Shown: piece after piece, positions 1 through 12,274 of the stretch
Position numbering within the stretch: position 1 is the first letter of the stretch
Layout: the number at the start of each line of letters is the position of its first letter
Source of the DNA: Lichina pygmaea
Lineage: Eukaryota > Ascomycota > Lichinomycetes > Lichinales > Lichinaceae
NCBI GenBank assembly: GCA_963422465.1
Contig: OY730172.1
Coordinates: 3,224,001-3,288,000, forward strand
DNA length: 64,000 nucleotides
Direction: 5' to 3'
The notes under the pieces: model-generated
Told to the model about the DNA's origin: nothing
Database searches by the model: none
The model's input: only the letters and a program-made list of their open reading frames with translations
Position numbers and translations under genes: made by a program

Positions 1-2658
1 GAGGATTAGAAGAAGTATTAGAAAAATAGAAAGATTGTAGGAAAGTTGCTGTTCTGAATTTGAAATAAAGATCAAGAGGTGGTAGGAATAGTTCTCCTTC
101 AATAAGAAATGTAGGAGTAGCTTTGAAGACACCTCCTGTAGTTTTTAGACACTTAGTCTGGAAAAGATTTAGAGAAGAAATATTAGAAGGTTTTTTGTGG
201 GGATTGAACCAGACTCCTACTGCATAGCTGAGAAGTGATCTCAGTATTGCAGTGTAGACAAGTCTAGCAGAGAGAACAGGTAGACCCCATGTAGAAAAAG
301 TAGTTCTGGAAAGTGCTGAGAAAAACTTGGAAGCTTTCTGTAACATGATTTTCTGGTGTTTTTTCCAGAGAAGCTTGGAATCATAGTGTAGTCCCAGAAT
401 ACGCACTTCTTTCTTAGACTGTAGTACCACTTCTCCAAGTCTTAGACTGAGCTGAAGATTATCTGTTCTTCTTCTAGAAAAATGGAGAAGTTTATACTTT
501 TCAGGTGCAAACTTCATTCCATGTTTTCTTGCCCAGTCTAAACACTTGGAGTGAGTAGACTTTAGCTTCAGGAGATTGCTTTTAAGAGAAGGGGAAAATG
601 CCAGAAGGTTTGTGTCATCTGCAAAGCCCAGAGCTGATACACCTTTCTCTGGTGTATGAACAATATTATGAAGATCTGAAATATAGAAAAGAAATAAAAT
701 AGGAGAGAGAGGTGAACCTTGAGAGACTCCACAGTGTACTGGAAACAAAGAAGACTCTGAATCATCAAAAACAAGAGAGGTTTTTCTTTGAGTAGTGAAA
801 GAAAAGATCCAGTTAACAAACCAGCTGGGGATTCCTTTTCTCTCCAGGATTTTCTTGAGAATTTCTGGCAGAACTCTATCATAAGCTCCTGAGATATCCA
901 GAGAAAGAAGACTGGCTACCATTCCTTCCTTCCAGACTTTTTCAACTTGGGAAGTGAGTAGAAATAGTGCAGACTCAGTTGATCTTCCTTTTCTGAAGCC
1001 CATCTGGATTTCTGGTAGCAGGTTTTCTTTCTCAGCCAGTTCACTTAGCTTTGTGGCTGCCAGAGCTTCCATCAGCTTCCCAATTGTGTTGAGAAGTGCT
1101 ATTGGCCTCCAAGCTTTGGCATAGCAATAGGATCCTTTGCTAGACTTTCTCAAGCATATTGTTCTGGCTGCTTTGTATCTGTCAGGGAAATATTCTAGCT
1201 TCCAGCAGGCTTCCAGAACTTTGGCTATCTTTTCATTGAAAGAGTCTCCTAATACCTTTAGAAATCTGTTGGGTAGAGTGTCTTTCCCAGGAGCTGTAAA
1301 AGGTTTTTTCTTTTTCAAAATATTGTGTATATCTTCTTTGGAGATTTCCTGAGATAGCTGGTGTTGTTGGTGGTTGGCTGGCTGGTCCTGGGATTCTGGT
1401 ACTGGCTGGAGAGGTAGAGGGAAGAACTGGGTTTTGAATACTTCTACCTTTTCTGTGAAAGTTCTGGCAGTTTCTCCATCTTGCTTTGTGAGCTCTGGAA
1501 CAATTGGAAGTTCTGGTGGTTTGCCAGCTTTTTCTTTACCCCACTTGGCTATTTTCCAGTGCTTTTGTGTTTCAGCCAGGTTCTGGAGTTGTTCTCTGAA
1601 TATCTTTCCTTTAGCATTCTTGATCAGGTGTTTCTTTTCCTTTATTACCTTTTCAAGTTTGTAGACTGGTTCTTGGTTTTGGAAGACTTTTCTTCTTAGT
1701 TTTCTTTCCTCTTTAATTTTCTCTTTAATCTCTTGGTTCCACCAGGGAACAGTGTACTTTGAGTCTCTCAGAGGTCTTGTTGTCTTGTCAGCCAGTTCTT
1801 GAAGAGCTTTGTCCAGGTTCTCCTGATAGTTGTCCACTTCCTCTCTGTTAAGTAGTGGTGGAATAGGGGGAAGATTCTTAGCTTCTTTCTTGACTTGGTC
1901 CAGATCTAGTGTTCTCCAGTTTCTTTGGTGGGTTCTGGCTTTCTTTGGTGTTTCCAGACTTAGGATTGTCTGAACTGGTCTGTGGTCTGAACCTGTGTGG
2001 AAGTCTAGGTTAATCTGGGAAGAAATAAAGAAATTAAGAAGTGATATAGAAATAAAAGATAAGTCAATAGCAGAGGAGGGAGGCTCTGCCAGTGTTCTTG
2101 CTCTTGTTGGTGTGAAAGGTGCTATTGCCAGCTCTAGTCCTTGATCATCTGTGAGTTCTTTGAACTTAGTAGCTAGTTCAGAGTAGAGTTGGGAAGATTT
2201 GACCAGGATGGGTGGTGGAGGTTCAAGTCAGTCAGAAGAATATGTTCTCCTTCTTTCTCCAGTGCCTGGGCCAGTACATCCAGTAGAGCTTCTGCTGATG
2301 CTCTGTAGTTTTCCTGGTTTGTAGGTGTGAAGTACAGGTTATGTACCCAGAACACTTTTGCTTGCACTCTTATCTCCAGTGATGTTAAATTCTTGCTCCA
2401 GAACACAGGGGTTATAGCTGACCTCTGTATTCTTCTGTTGATTAGAACCAGAGTTCTCCCTAACACTTGGTCTTGAAGAGGGTAGAAGGCTGAGAAGACT
2501 GTTGAGGTACTTGTTTCCTGGTATGGATTTCTCCATAGTTCTTGAAGTGCAATCAAATCCACTTCCTGGAGTCTGGGGTTAGCTAGTAGAAGATCTTGAC
2601 ATGTCTGGCTTTTCTGCACATTATACTGGAGAAGGTTGAGAGTTGGTGTACTCATCAA
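1..2658 (-). pseudogene. LINE A ORF2 (endonuclease-reverse transcriptase), broken and partial
   Basis: ORF2 begins at 2658 (MMSTPTLNLLQYNVQKSQ), overlapping the end of ORF1, with an APE-type endonuclease: LLQYNVQKS, DLIALQELWRNP, HNLYFTPTNQENY, LLTDLNLHHPSW. The first reading frame ends at 2173. Reverse transcriptase follows in other frames, with the palm region at about 1080-560 (the antisense of the FADD-type motif lies near 610-640). The region at 1-240 matches the post-RT part (YTAILR, LLSYAV, FLIEGELF) seen in LINEs B-E. Several frame breaks make it inactive. The C-terminal CCHC region lies outside the window. Confidence 0.75.
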
Positions 2659-4109
2659 ACCTCTGGGTTAGAATCCCCAAGTATCTCAAAAGAGTTTTGT
2701 TTTGGAAGATTAGTGGTAGTCTTCAGGTTTTGCAGAGAGGTTGCTTGAGAGCTAAGTCTTGCACTTGATCTAGTTCTCACCAGCTCTCCCTGTTTTCTTT
2801 TCTTCCCATCCTCTCTATCAGATAGATTAGGGCCACTTCCAGTATTGGTGGTCTGGCTTGGAGAGAAGATAAAAGTGGAAGAGATGTTTTCTGGAGTGGT
2901 GTATCTTCCAGGTCTGGTGAGCCAGGATTCTCTAGCTTTCTGTGTAGCTTCCTGCTTTTTAGGGCAGACTTTTTCCCAAGCAGAGTGCTTTCCTCCACAG
3001 TTAGCACATTTGGGAACTAGCTTTTCTTGAGGAATTAGACAATCTCTTCTGGCATGTTTTCCTCCACATGCCAGGCACTGTGCTTGAGCTTGGCAGGTTC
3101 TTGCCTGGTGTCCAAACTTTGAGTATTTGTAGTATTAGACCACTGATGTATCCAGAAGTGCTGGCTCTACTTCATGGATCATGTGGCCAAGTACAACTCC
3201 TCTCTTGATTAGTAGATTAGCTTGCTCAGGTGTTGCAAGATCTATGTGCAGAGATGTCACAGATTTCTTAAGAAGTTTGGACTTTCTGGTCCAGTAGGTT
3301 CTCAGGATTTTGACCTGGTTTTCCATACCAGGGTTTTGTCTGAAGATAGTCTTAGTTGTCTCTTCCAGGTTATCTGGGTTAAAGTCCTTTGTTTGAACTC
3401 CATGAACCATGACTGGGAAGATTCTGGAAGAGATCTTAGCTTCTTCAGAGAACACTGCAGAGATCCAGTCTTTGTTCTGTTCTAGTTGGGTCTTGGCTGA
3501 GGGAGATTCTAGAGAGATGATAATATCACCAGAAGGGAGCTTTCTGACTGCTCTGATGTCTTTCTGGCAAGATGTAGGAACTTTGTTCTTGATAGCCTGC
3601 ACAAGCTGGGAGGGTGTTCTGTTTCCTGTCTGTGCTGTTTGGACTCCAGGTCTGATAGTAATCTCACTGAAGATTCTCTGGGGAACTGGAATTTCCTGAA
3701 CTGTAGCTTTCTGGACTGCTTGAGCATAGAAGAGATTAGATGCTGGTGTTTGCATATTTTTCTTAATTCTGTCCAGTCTCTGGAGAACTTTCTGGATCTC
3801 TTGTCCAGTGGTGGAAGGTGTGGCTATATGGCTTGCTAGCTGGGTGGTGATTTCCTTCCATGCTGTCTGTACCTTTGGGGGAGCTTTAGACTGGTTTAGC
3901 CAGACTTCAACAATCTGGGATACTGGCAGTGTGTTTTCTCCAGCTTGTTGGTCTGGTGTTGCCAGAGAGGTATCTTGTTGGCTTGGCTCTGGGGGAGTAG
4001 ATAAAGAAGAAGAGCTGGATTGGATGTTGGGGGATCTGGGAGCCAGTATAGAGATTGGTACTCTAGAGTTGTGTTGGAGATGACTGGGTTTTTTCTTTTT
4101 TGAAGCCAT
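2651..4109 (-). pseudogene. LINE A ORF1 (gag-like RNA-binding protein), interrupted
   Basis: ORF1 starts at 4109 (MASKKKKPSH...) and stays open for 324 codons to 3135. There a TAA stands where the other copies have a CAA codon just before the zinc-knuckle region (a C-to-T change at CpA, the RIP type). Beyond the stop, at about 3130-2960, the frame still encodes the knuckles (KFGHQARTCQ, CLACGGKHARRDC, CANCGGKHSAWEKVCP), the fungal Tad1 ORF1 pattern of tandem CCHC motifs. The N-terminal third is Pro/Ser/Thr-rich, the middle is the conserved ORF1 core, and the C-terminus is basic. Its role in a live element would be to bind the LINE RNA in the RNP. Confidence 0.75.
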
Positions 4110-4860
4110 AGCTCTGGGTTTCCAGTAGTGATATCTTTAGAGAGCTGAGAGAGTTGAGGGAAAGAGAAGAGTACCCTGACTTCCCAGCAGTAGTGATCTA
4201 GCCCTGAGTCCAGACCTCAGAGCTAGACTTTCCTGGGCAGCTTCTTCCTTCTAAGCTCTGGGTTAGGTCTGGGAGTATTCACCTAGACTAGGGACCAGAC
4301 CCCCTATCTAGACTTTCCTTGAATTCTTAGATTCTGCCAGCCAAGAGTAGAGCTCAAGTTATTCCACTTTTCCACTCTCTGTTTTCCTCTTGAACTGGGA
4401 GTACTTACTCAATCCTGGGACCACACCCCAAGACTGAGTGTTCCTAGGTAATTGGGGCCTGTCCCCAGTTGTCCAGCAAACCACTAGTCTCTCTCTCTCT
4501 TGTTATTGGTAGTCTGTTGCTTGTTGAAGTTGAAGATCGTAGAGTCTGGGATCACAACTTTTGACAAACAGGTTGAGTTTTTCAAAGTGATGGGTTTTCA
4601 CCTTAAGGTTTTGGTGGTTTGAGGGTGGAACTCGGCTGGTTTCCAGGACTTCTGACAAAATGCGGTGATTGCCAGAAGTGATGGTCCTTGGGTGTAGTTG
4701 TACTAGGAAGAGATCCTCCATCTGTGAGAAGATAGAACAGAGTAAAAGGCTGACACAGGCTGTTGAGAAAGCCTGTAACAGAGGGTGGAGTGCACAATCT
4801 TCTTGAGAGCTAAGCAGAGAGTGCACTGATCAGGCAGAAAAGCCAGCAGGCATTCCTGTA

Positions 4861-5330
4861 TTGTTCACAGTGGACATTGTTGGTGGGGCAGTGTACTCAA
4901 CAGACTTGACAGACTGTACAGATTACATACTCCACAATAGCTTTATTTTGGACTGTGGAGCAACTACACATGTCTGCAACAATTGTCAACATTTTTGTAC
5001 ATTCATACCAGCAGCTGACAACAATCTCTACACTGGAGATCAGACTATTGCTATCTTGGGATTCAGAACTGTTGACATCACAGTCCAGCTCCCCCAAGGT
5101 TGAACAAAGACTACTTCTCTTTCAGACATCACATACATCCTATTATTCCAGACAAGCACAGTGTTGTACAGATGTTTTGAGAATGTCAGAGGCTATTGGG
5201 ACACACAGAGTTATCTGCAGATGCTGATGTACAAAACAACCCTGTACACCATCACAGAGATGTGCTACAGATGGTATGTGATTGAGTACAACCTATTGAA
5301 GAAGGCATCAACACAAGCCTTGCCACCACA
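4861..5330 (+). mobile_element. Ty1/copia pol fragment (protease region), fossil
   Basis: A fragment of a copia-class gag-pol reads FILDCGATTHVCNNCQHFC, TIAILGFRTVDITVQLP, then DITYI and a pre-integrase-like stretch ending around TEMCYRWYVIEYNLL. This is the layout of the copia aspartic protease followed by the gag-pre-integrase segment. No integrase, RT or RNase H of copia type follows, because a tandem repeat array takes over. LINE A's 5' end abuts it directly, so LINE A probably inserted into this element. It is broken and old; too little remains to estimate its age. Confidence 0.75.
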
Positions 5331-5394
5331 GTACTTGGTGACAGACTCAGTGACAGACTTGGTGACAGACTCAGTAATAGATTCTGACCTGACA

Positions 5395-6220
5395 CACACA
5401 ACATCAACACTCACCAACAGCTGCACACCTGGCAGCACACCCACCAACTGCACACCCACCAGCTGTGTGCCCACCAACTGCACACCCACTGACTGTGCAC
5501 CCACCAACAGTGTGCCCACAGACTGCATGCCCACCAGCTGTGCACCTGGCAGCACACCCACCAACAGTGTGCTCACAGACTGCACACCCACCAGCTGCAT
5601 GCCCAACAGTGTGCTCACTGGCTGCACACCCACTGACTGCATGCCCACCAGCTGTGCACCCACTGACTGTGTGCCCACCAGCTGCACACCCACCAGTGTG
5701 CCCACCAACAGCACAGTCACAGACTGCACACCCACCAGCAGTATGCTCACAGACAGTGTGCTCACCAGCTGTGTGCTCACCAGCAGTGCACCCACTGACA
5801 GTGCACTCACCAACTGCATACTCACTGACTGCATGCCCAGCTGCACACCCACCAGCTCTGCACCCACTGGCTGCACACCCACCAGTAGTGCACCCACCAA
5901 CAGCACACCCACCAGCAGTGTACTCACAGTCAGTGCACCCACTGGCTGTGTGCTCACTGGCAGCACACCCACCAACAGCACACCCACCAACAGCATGCTC
6001 ACAGACTGCACACCCACCAACAGCACACCCACCAACAGCATGCTCACAGACTGCACACCCACCAGTTGTGTGCCTGGCTGTGCACCCACTGGCTGTGTGC
6101 CACTGGCTCTGCACCCACCAGCTCCACACCCACCAGCTGTGTGCTCACAGACTGTGTGCCTGACTGCACACTCACAAGCTCTGCACTCAACTACACACCC
6201 ACCTGACAGTATACCTGACT
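5395..6220 (+). repeat. 15-bp minisatellite encoding Cys-x-Pro-Thr pentapeptides
   Basis: About 820 bp of imperfect tandem repeats with a 15-bp unit near TGCACACCCACCAGC (variants with AACAGC, GACTGC, GTGCTC). Because 15 is a multiple of three, every frame stays largely open. The plus frame continuing from the copia fragment reads CTPTN, CAPTD, SVPTD and similar; the other plus frame reads HPPTA/VCSQT, and the minus strand gives Val/Gly-rich repeats. The array follows the copia fragment in frame, so it may have expanded from the variable linker of that pol gene. Function is unknown. Overlapping long ORFs on both strands are by-products of the repeat. Confidence 0.9.
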
Positions 6221-6229
6221 GCTGTGCAG

Positions 6230-7090
6230 CTCACTTGAACTGGAGGGGTGTGTCAGCTGGAGGAGTGAGAAGACCAGTTCTTGCTTGCTGCTAGAGCCAA
6301 GTTCATGTGAGAGAAGAGAACTCTTACTGTATATTGGTGTCAACCAGGGACTTGACAGGGAGTTGATAGTCTGAGGATTTGCAGGAGTTCAGAGATCAGC
6401 CTTCTCCTGAGTGACAGCTAAATTGTTTGTCTGCATGTGACAGTGTGCAGAGTTTTCTTCTTGGTCATCACGTCTAGATTCTTAGTTAGAGAGAGATAGA
6501 ATAAACACACTTATTCTCTGGCCAGCCACCAGTTCACAAATTGTCACATGAAAATCCTGGATGATGTTGTGTGAATATGATGTGCTTGACTCACCACATC
6601 TCTATAAATTCCCACTCTTCCTCTCCAACCTGGAAATTCTCTTGTTCTTCATCAGCAAAAACAGAATTTACATATGTGGTGTAGAGTGTCTGGGATGCCC
6701 AGGATGCCCAGAATGTCCAGAACACCAAAGTAAAAAAACACTGTTATTTACACTATCAGATGCTATCAAAAACATCAGATAAAGTCAGTTCCATACTAAG
6801 GAAAGCTAGTCACCAGCCACTATACTAAAAAGACTAGCTGCCAGCTGCTATCAGGTGATAGCTGGCATCTTGACACTTGCTAGTAGCAAGAAGATAGCAC
6901 CAGATGTAGTGAAGATAGCATCTGACAATAACCTGTATCTTGGTCATAGTCCCTAGCAGCAAGAGTGTCAGGAGCTGTGCAGCTTGCATAAGCACCTGAC
7001 TGGGTTTGGCTGCATGTCATCTTACTTAGCAGTCACATAACTTGTATGTATCAAGTCATGTGATTATTAAGCAAGATTCATATAAGCAGA
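6230..7090. other. Unassigned spacer with LTR-like traces
   Basis: No convincing gene. Short direct repeats occur at about 6690-6725 (GGATGCCCAGGATGCCCAGA). Two stretches look like LTR pieces: around 6564 (TGTTGTG start, then TCTATAAATTCC) and around 6968 (TGTCAGGAGCT start, then a TATA-like ATATAAGC near 7080). The word TGTCAGGAGCT with a CTGACTGGG block recurs near 29468, so this is probably a copia-type LTR family represented at both sites. Ends and target duplications could not be confirmed. Confidence 0.35.
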
Positions 7091-7646
7091 CCTTCTCTCC
7101 AACACTGGTTGGAAAGCCAGTTGTCAGTTTCTATCTATTGAGTGATCAAACTCTTCCCAGAACCACGTTCTTCAAGGACCATCATTTTTGACAAACACCA
7201 CAATTTGTCATATGTTCTGGAAAACAGCCGAGTTCCTCTCTGAAACCACCCAAACCTTAAGGTGAAAACCCATCACCTTTGAGAATCACACCTGTTTGTC
7301 AAAAGTTGTGATCTTGAATCCATGATCTTCTTCTTCAACAACCAGCAATCTACCCACAACCAGAGAGAGAGAGTCTTAGGATAAGAGGAATAGTTAGAGT
7401 CTGACTGACTCTGGAGCTAGCAGAGTCTTTAGCTCAAGGAAAGTGTAGATAGGGGGTCTGGTCTCTAGTCTAGGTTAATACTTCTAGCTTTGCCCAGAGC
7501 TTAGTTAGAAAAAGCTGCCCAGGAAAGTCTAGTCTTGGGGATTAGTCCCAGGACTAGATTATTACTGCTGGGAAACCAGGTGACTCTTCTTTCTGGCAGT
7601 ACTCTGCAGACAGGAAACACCCAACCAGTGCCAAACAATCTCTAAC

Positions 7647-9035
7647 ATAGCTCCCAAGAAAAAACTCACCTTTTCAGAAAGTAACACCAGAGCTACACCA
7701 GCTATACTCTCCCAACCAGCTCCCAGTCTGGCTAGCACCCAGTCCAGCTCTCCTACCCCCCAACCAGCTCCCCAGAGTGACTACAAACTAGTAGACTCCT
7801 GGATCAAAACTCAACCAGTCCCAGAATCCATTCTGAAAAGCTGGGAAAATATCAAAAAGAACTCCTTCCCTACAGAAGCCCAGTCTAGCTCTACTGGCCT
7901 CACCAACAGAATCTTCCAGGAGCTGGAGAATATCAACAAGCGGCTGGACAAACAAGAAGCCAAGCTATCATATGCCCAGGCTGTCCAAAAATCTATTCCA
8001 GCACAAATCCCTCTACCTGCAAGAATTCTCAAAGAAGTTCTTGTACATCCTGGTATCCAGCCACCTGACATGGCTAATAGAACTCACATCCAGCTTTTCC
8101 AGACTGTTCAAGACAGACTACCCAGCCCCTACAACAAGCAGGTCAGAGCAGTAAGGAAACTTCCTTCAGGGGATATCCTTATTAACACAGAAAGCCAAGA
8201 GACTAAAGTCTTCCTAGAGAAAAACTCTGCCTGGGTATCAGCTATCTTCACAAAGGAAGCAACCATCCAGCCCAAGAGATTTCCAGTTCTGATCCATGGA
8301 GTCAGAACAGAAGATATCCAACCTGAAGACCTGGAGAAAACCTGCCAGATAATCCAGAACAGCAACCCATCTCTGAGCAAGCAAATCACCATCCTGAGAG
8401 TCTACTGGTCTAAGAAGGCTATAGCTCAAAAGAAGCCAGTTACCTCTCTCCACCTGGATCTGGCTACCCCTGAACAAGCCAATCTTTTGATTGAGAGTGG
8501 GCTAGTGCTGGGGCACAGGATGCATGAAGCAGAACCTTTTCTGGCAGACACAGTTATTGCACAATGTTTCAAGTACTTTGGCTATAGGCACCAAGCACAC
8601 TTCTGCAAGAACAAAGCTGTGTGTGGTGCCTGTGGAGGCCAGCATGAAAGGAGAGCCTGCCAAGTTCCTGAACAGTTTCTCAAGCCAAAATACTGCAACT
8701 GCAGAGGAGCTCACCCAGCCTGGGCTAGTGTCTGTCCAGTACGCCAGGAAGCAGCCAAGAAGGCAAGAGAAGCATGGAACACACACCCAGGAAAATATGA
8801 GATCCCAACAGCTACCTCTGTTCCAGCTCTACAACCCCCCCCAGTTATGTCTTTCCCTCTCTCTCAGTCTCTACCAGGGGGGAAAAAACGTAAAACAGCT
8901 GAGCCAAGCAGAAGCTCAGAGAGATTCAGAGGTGCACTCCCAGAAGTGCAAATTCTTTCTTCAAGATCAGCCAACTCTGGAGGAAAGCTACCAGCTAACT
9001 CCTTCAAGATCTTTGATACTGAGATGTCTGCATGA
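7647..9035 (+). pseudogene. LINE B ORF1, intact frame but start codon ATA
   Basis: The frame is open from 7647 to the stop at 9033-9035 (462 codons). The codon aligned with the ATG of LINE A ORF1 is ATA here (before APKKKLTF), so the first ATG in frame is 8070, which would remove the N-terminal third. Domains: a Pro/Ser/Thr-rich N-terminus, a conserved core (NKQVRAVRKLPSGDILI, TSLHLDLATPEQANLL), then knuckles CFKYFGYRHQAHFC, CGACGGQHERRAC and CNCRGAHPAWASVC, and a basic tail. It binds RNA in the family's RNP. ATG-to-ATA is a TpG-to-TpA change, matching the RIP-type decay seen in ORF2. Confidence 0.75.
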
Positions 9036-12000
9036 AAGACACAAAGCTGACACTTCTCCAGTATAATGTGCAAAAAAGCCAATCAGTCCAAGAGCTACTG
9101 CTAGCAACCTCAGCTCTCCAAGAGGTGGACATTATTGCACTTCAAGAGCCCTGGAAAAACCCTCACCTAGAAACAAGCACTTCAACTGTTTTCTCTTCCG
9201 TTCTTCCTCTCTACTGTTCAGAGATTGGCAGAACACTTTTTCTTATTAATAAAAATCTGAAACTCTCTTCTCTTCATCCTACCTTCTGGAATAAAGACTT
9301 TGTTTCTCTTGAAATCTACTTGGAAAACTCTTCTACTTCTCTTTGGGTACATAATCTCTACTTCACCCTATCAAGTCAAGAAAACTACACAGAGGCATCA
9401 GAAGCTCTTCTCTGTTTACTCCAAAATGCTTTACAAGAACAAGGACAACATATTCTTCTCACAGACTCAAATCTTCACTACCCAGACTAGTCAAAGAAAA
9501 GAAGACTGTACTCTGAGACTGCAAACAAGTTTCAAGACCTAATGAAAGATTTAAATCTGGATTTAGCTATTGCACCTTTCACCCCTACCAGAGCAAGATC
9601 TCTTTCTGAAAAACCATGTTCTTCTATTGATCTGTCTTTTATTTCTTCTTCTCTTTCTAACTCTCTGATTTTCTCTAAAGTGGCTCTTCAGTTCTTTCAT
9701 GGGTCTGACCACAGACCTGTACTAACCTGCCTGGACCTGGATCCTCCAAGGAAAATCTGGAAACCAGAAAGAAACTGGAGAACACTGGACTCAAACCTTG
9801 CAAGAGTAGAGTGTGAGAAGCTACACCTGCCCTTCCACTTCCAAGACAAATATGAAGTGGATGAGTACTTGGAGTATCTTGACAACTTTCTCCAAGAAAT
9901 AGCAAGCAAATCCACACAGCTCCAGAAGCAATCTGGCCACTCAGTTCCCTGGTGGAATCAAGAGATCCAAAACAAGGTTAAAGAGGAAAGAAGAGTAAGA
10001 AGAAAAGTGCAAAAAAGGCAAGCAAGTCAAGAGGAACTTGAGCAAGCAACTAAGCTCAAGAAGAAGGCAGTCAGAGATGGAAAACAGAACACTTTCAGAC
10101 AGCAAATCCATAAGCTGGCCAGCTCTTCAAAGTTCTGGAAGCTTGCAAAGTGGGGAAAGTCCAAAGCCAACAAGACTCCTGATCTTCCTCTGGTTCCTGA
10201 CCTGGAAACACAAGAAGGAATAGCCAAAACCTTTGAGGAAAAGACTAAAGCCTTCTCACAACAGTTCTTTCCAAAAGCTCTAGTTCCAGAACCAGGCTCA
10301 GAAAGCTCCCAGACTATCTCTGAGATACAGCTCTCCCAGGAGGTAACATGTGAAGAAGTGGAGCAAATTCTGGCCAAGAAGAAACCTTTCACAGCAGGAG
10401 AGAGAGATAAGCTGCCAAATGGATTTCTGAGAGCTCTGGGGCCTAGGTTCTGCCAAGCTCTAGCTATTCTGACTTCAACATGCTGGAAACTGGAGTACTT
10501 CCCTGAAAGATTTAAGAGTGCAAAAACAGTCTGCTTGAGGAAACCTGGCAAGGGAACCTACAATCAAGCTAAAGCCTGGCGCCCTATAGCTCTGCTAAAC
10601 ACAACAGGCAAGCTGATGGAAGCTATTGCTGCAGCCAGACTAAGCAAGATAGCAGAAGAAGCTGGACTATTGCCAGATATCCAGATGGGCTTTAGGAAAG
10701 GAAGATCCACAGAAGCAGCACTTTTCCTTCTAACCTCCCAAGTGGAAAAAGTCTGGAAGGAAGGCATGGTTGCATCCCTACTCTCACTGGATATCTCAGG
10801 AGCCTATGACAGAGTTCTCCCCAAGATACTACAGCAAATTCTGAAAAGAAAAAGAATACCTGCCTGGCTAGCTTCCTGGATCTACTCCTTCTGTGATAAG
10901 CACTCTACCACTCTTGTCTTTGATGATTCTGAGTCTTGTTCAATTCCTATTCATTGTGGAGTTCCTCAAGGTTCTCCATTATCCCCTATTCTTTTTCTAT
11001 TCTACATTTCTGAATTGCATGAGACTGTGCATACTCCGTCTTCTGGTGTATCTGCCCTGGGGTTTACAGATGATATAAATCTGCTTGCTTTTGGTCACTC
11101 CTTGAAAAGTAACCTTCTGAAGTTAAAGAACACAAACCTCAAATGTCTATCATAGGCTGCAAGACATGGAATAGTCTTCTCTCCTGAGAAATATAAAATA
11201 CTTCATTTTTCCAGAAGAAGATCAGACAATCTTCAGCTCAAGCTCAGACTGGGGAATGTGATTCTCAAACCAAAAGAAGAAGTGCGAGTACTTGGAGTGT
11301 ACCTAGATGCAAAGCTCCACTGGCACAAACACCAGAGGATTATTCTTCAAAAAGCACAGAAAGCACTCTCTTCTCTTTCTAGAACTTCCTATTCTACTTG
11401 GGGCTTTCCAGTTCACACATCATGTCTGGTGTACACTGCTATACTGAGATCTCTACTGAGCTATGCAGTGGGGATCTGGTTTAACTCTCTAAGAAAATCC
11501 TCCAATATCTCTTCTCTTGTTTCATTTCAAAACAGATGCCTAAGACTTATTGGGGGTGCCTTCAAAGCCACTTCTTCTTTTCTATTAGAGAGTGAGCTTT
11601 TTCTTCTACCTCTAGACCTATACTTTAAATTTCACACTGCCTGTTTTCTTTCTTCTATTCAAAACTCCCCTCTCAAATACTTTCTTGACAGTATCTTTTC
11701 CACTATTTCCAGCTATGTCTCTCTCTTGAAGAAACCTTTAAAGGAATCCTCAACTATCTCTCCTAAGTGGAAATTCACTTGGTTAAGTGAAATAACTACT
11801 AACCAGGCTAGTTCAAAGAAAGAACTACAAAAGCTCTTTACTAAAGAGTGGGAAGACCAATAGGAAGAGAAGAAAAGAAGAAGCTATCCAGACTGGCAGA
11901 CTTTCTGTCAAAAGCCACACAAAAACAATCTGAAGCTCTACAAAGAGTTACAGAAAGCTGAGGCAAGTCTGCTACTGCAAATCAGGACTGGAAGAATTGG

Positions 12001-12274
12001 TCTGGCAAGTTTTCTTTTCAGAGCTGGAGTTCCTGACTTCCCTACCCCACTATGTGTGTGTGGCCAAGCAGAAGAAACTGCAAAATATATCACCTCTTCA
12101 TGCTCTCTTTATTCAAGACAAAGACAACAAGTCTCTTTTAATCCCCAAGACTTCACCACTATTATTTCAAACCCAGAGCTACTACAGAAGTTCTTGTACT
12201 GGTTTATGTCTTTGAAAAGACTAAACCAGTTTAATCTAGCTTTCAAACTCCACTATTCCCAATCCAATACCTAG
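9032..12274 (+). pseudogene. LINE B ORF2 (APE endonuclease + RT), three TGG-to-TAG stops
   Basis: ORF2 starts at 9032 in an ATGA overlap with the ORF1 stop. Endonuclease: LLQYNVQKSQ, DIIALQEPWKNP, HNLYFT, LLTDSNLHYPD; then FFHGSDHRPVLTCLDLD. RT: DISGAYDRVLPKI (~10790), GVPQGSPLSPILFLFY (~10960), FTDDINLLAF (~11070; other copies have FADD). The C-terminal CCHC module is PLCVCGQAEETAKYITSSC (~12050). One frame runs throughout, cut by TAG at 9488, 11153 and 11861, each where the sister copies have TGG. No RNase H motif is seen between RT and the CCHC module. It would be inactive as it stands. Confidence 0.85.

Larger units (their letters stand above)
1..4860 (-). mobile_element. LINE A, Tad1-like non-LTR retrotransposon (3' end outside window)
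   Basis: A non-LTR element on the minus strand, with its 5' end near 4860 and its 3' part running off the left edge. From 5' to 3' it has a ~750-bp leader (about 4110-4860), ORF1 (RNA-binding, CCHC knuckles) and ORF2 (endonuclease then reverse transcriptase). The leader shares the block CCTTAAGGTGAAAACCCATC and TTTGTCAAAAGTTGTGATC with LINEs B and C. It is the most diverged LINE copy here, so it is probably the oldest or belongs to another subfamily. The 5' boundary is placed where copia-like sequence begins; no target duplication could be checked because the 3' end is missing. Confidence 0.85.

Noticed and set aside
5265-6163. Long ORFs on both strands over the minisatellite (minus 5265-6089, plus 5465-6163)
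   Set aside because: A 15-bp unit without stops keeps all frames open; they carry no independent information.
6230-7090. A complete copia element between LINE A and LINE B
   Set aside because: No integrase, RT or RNase H sequence of copia type is found and LTR ends could not be paired.
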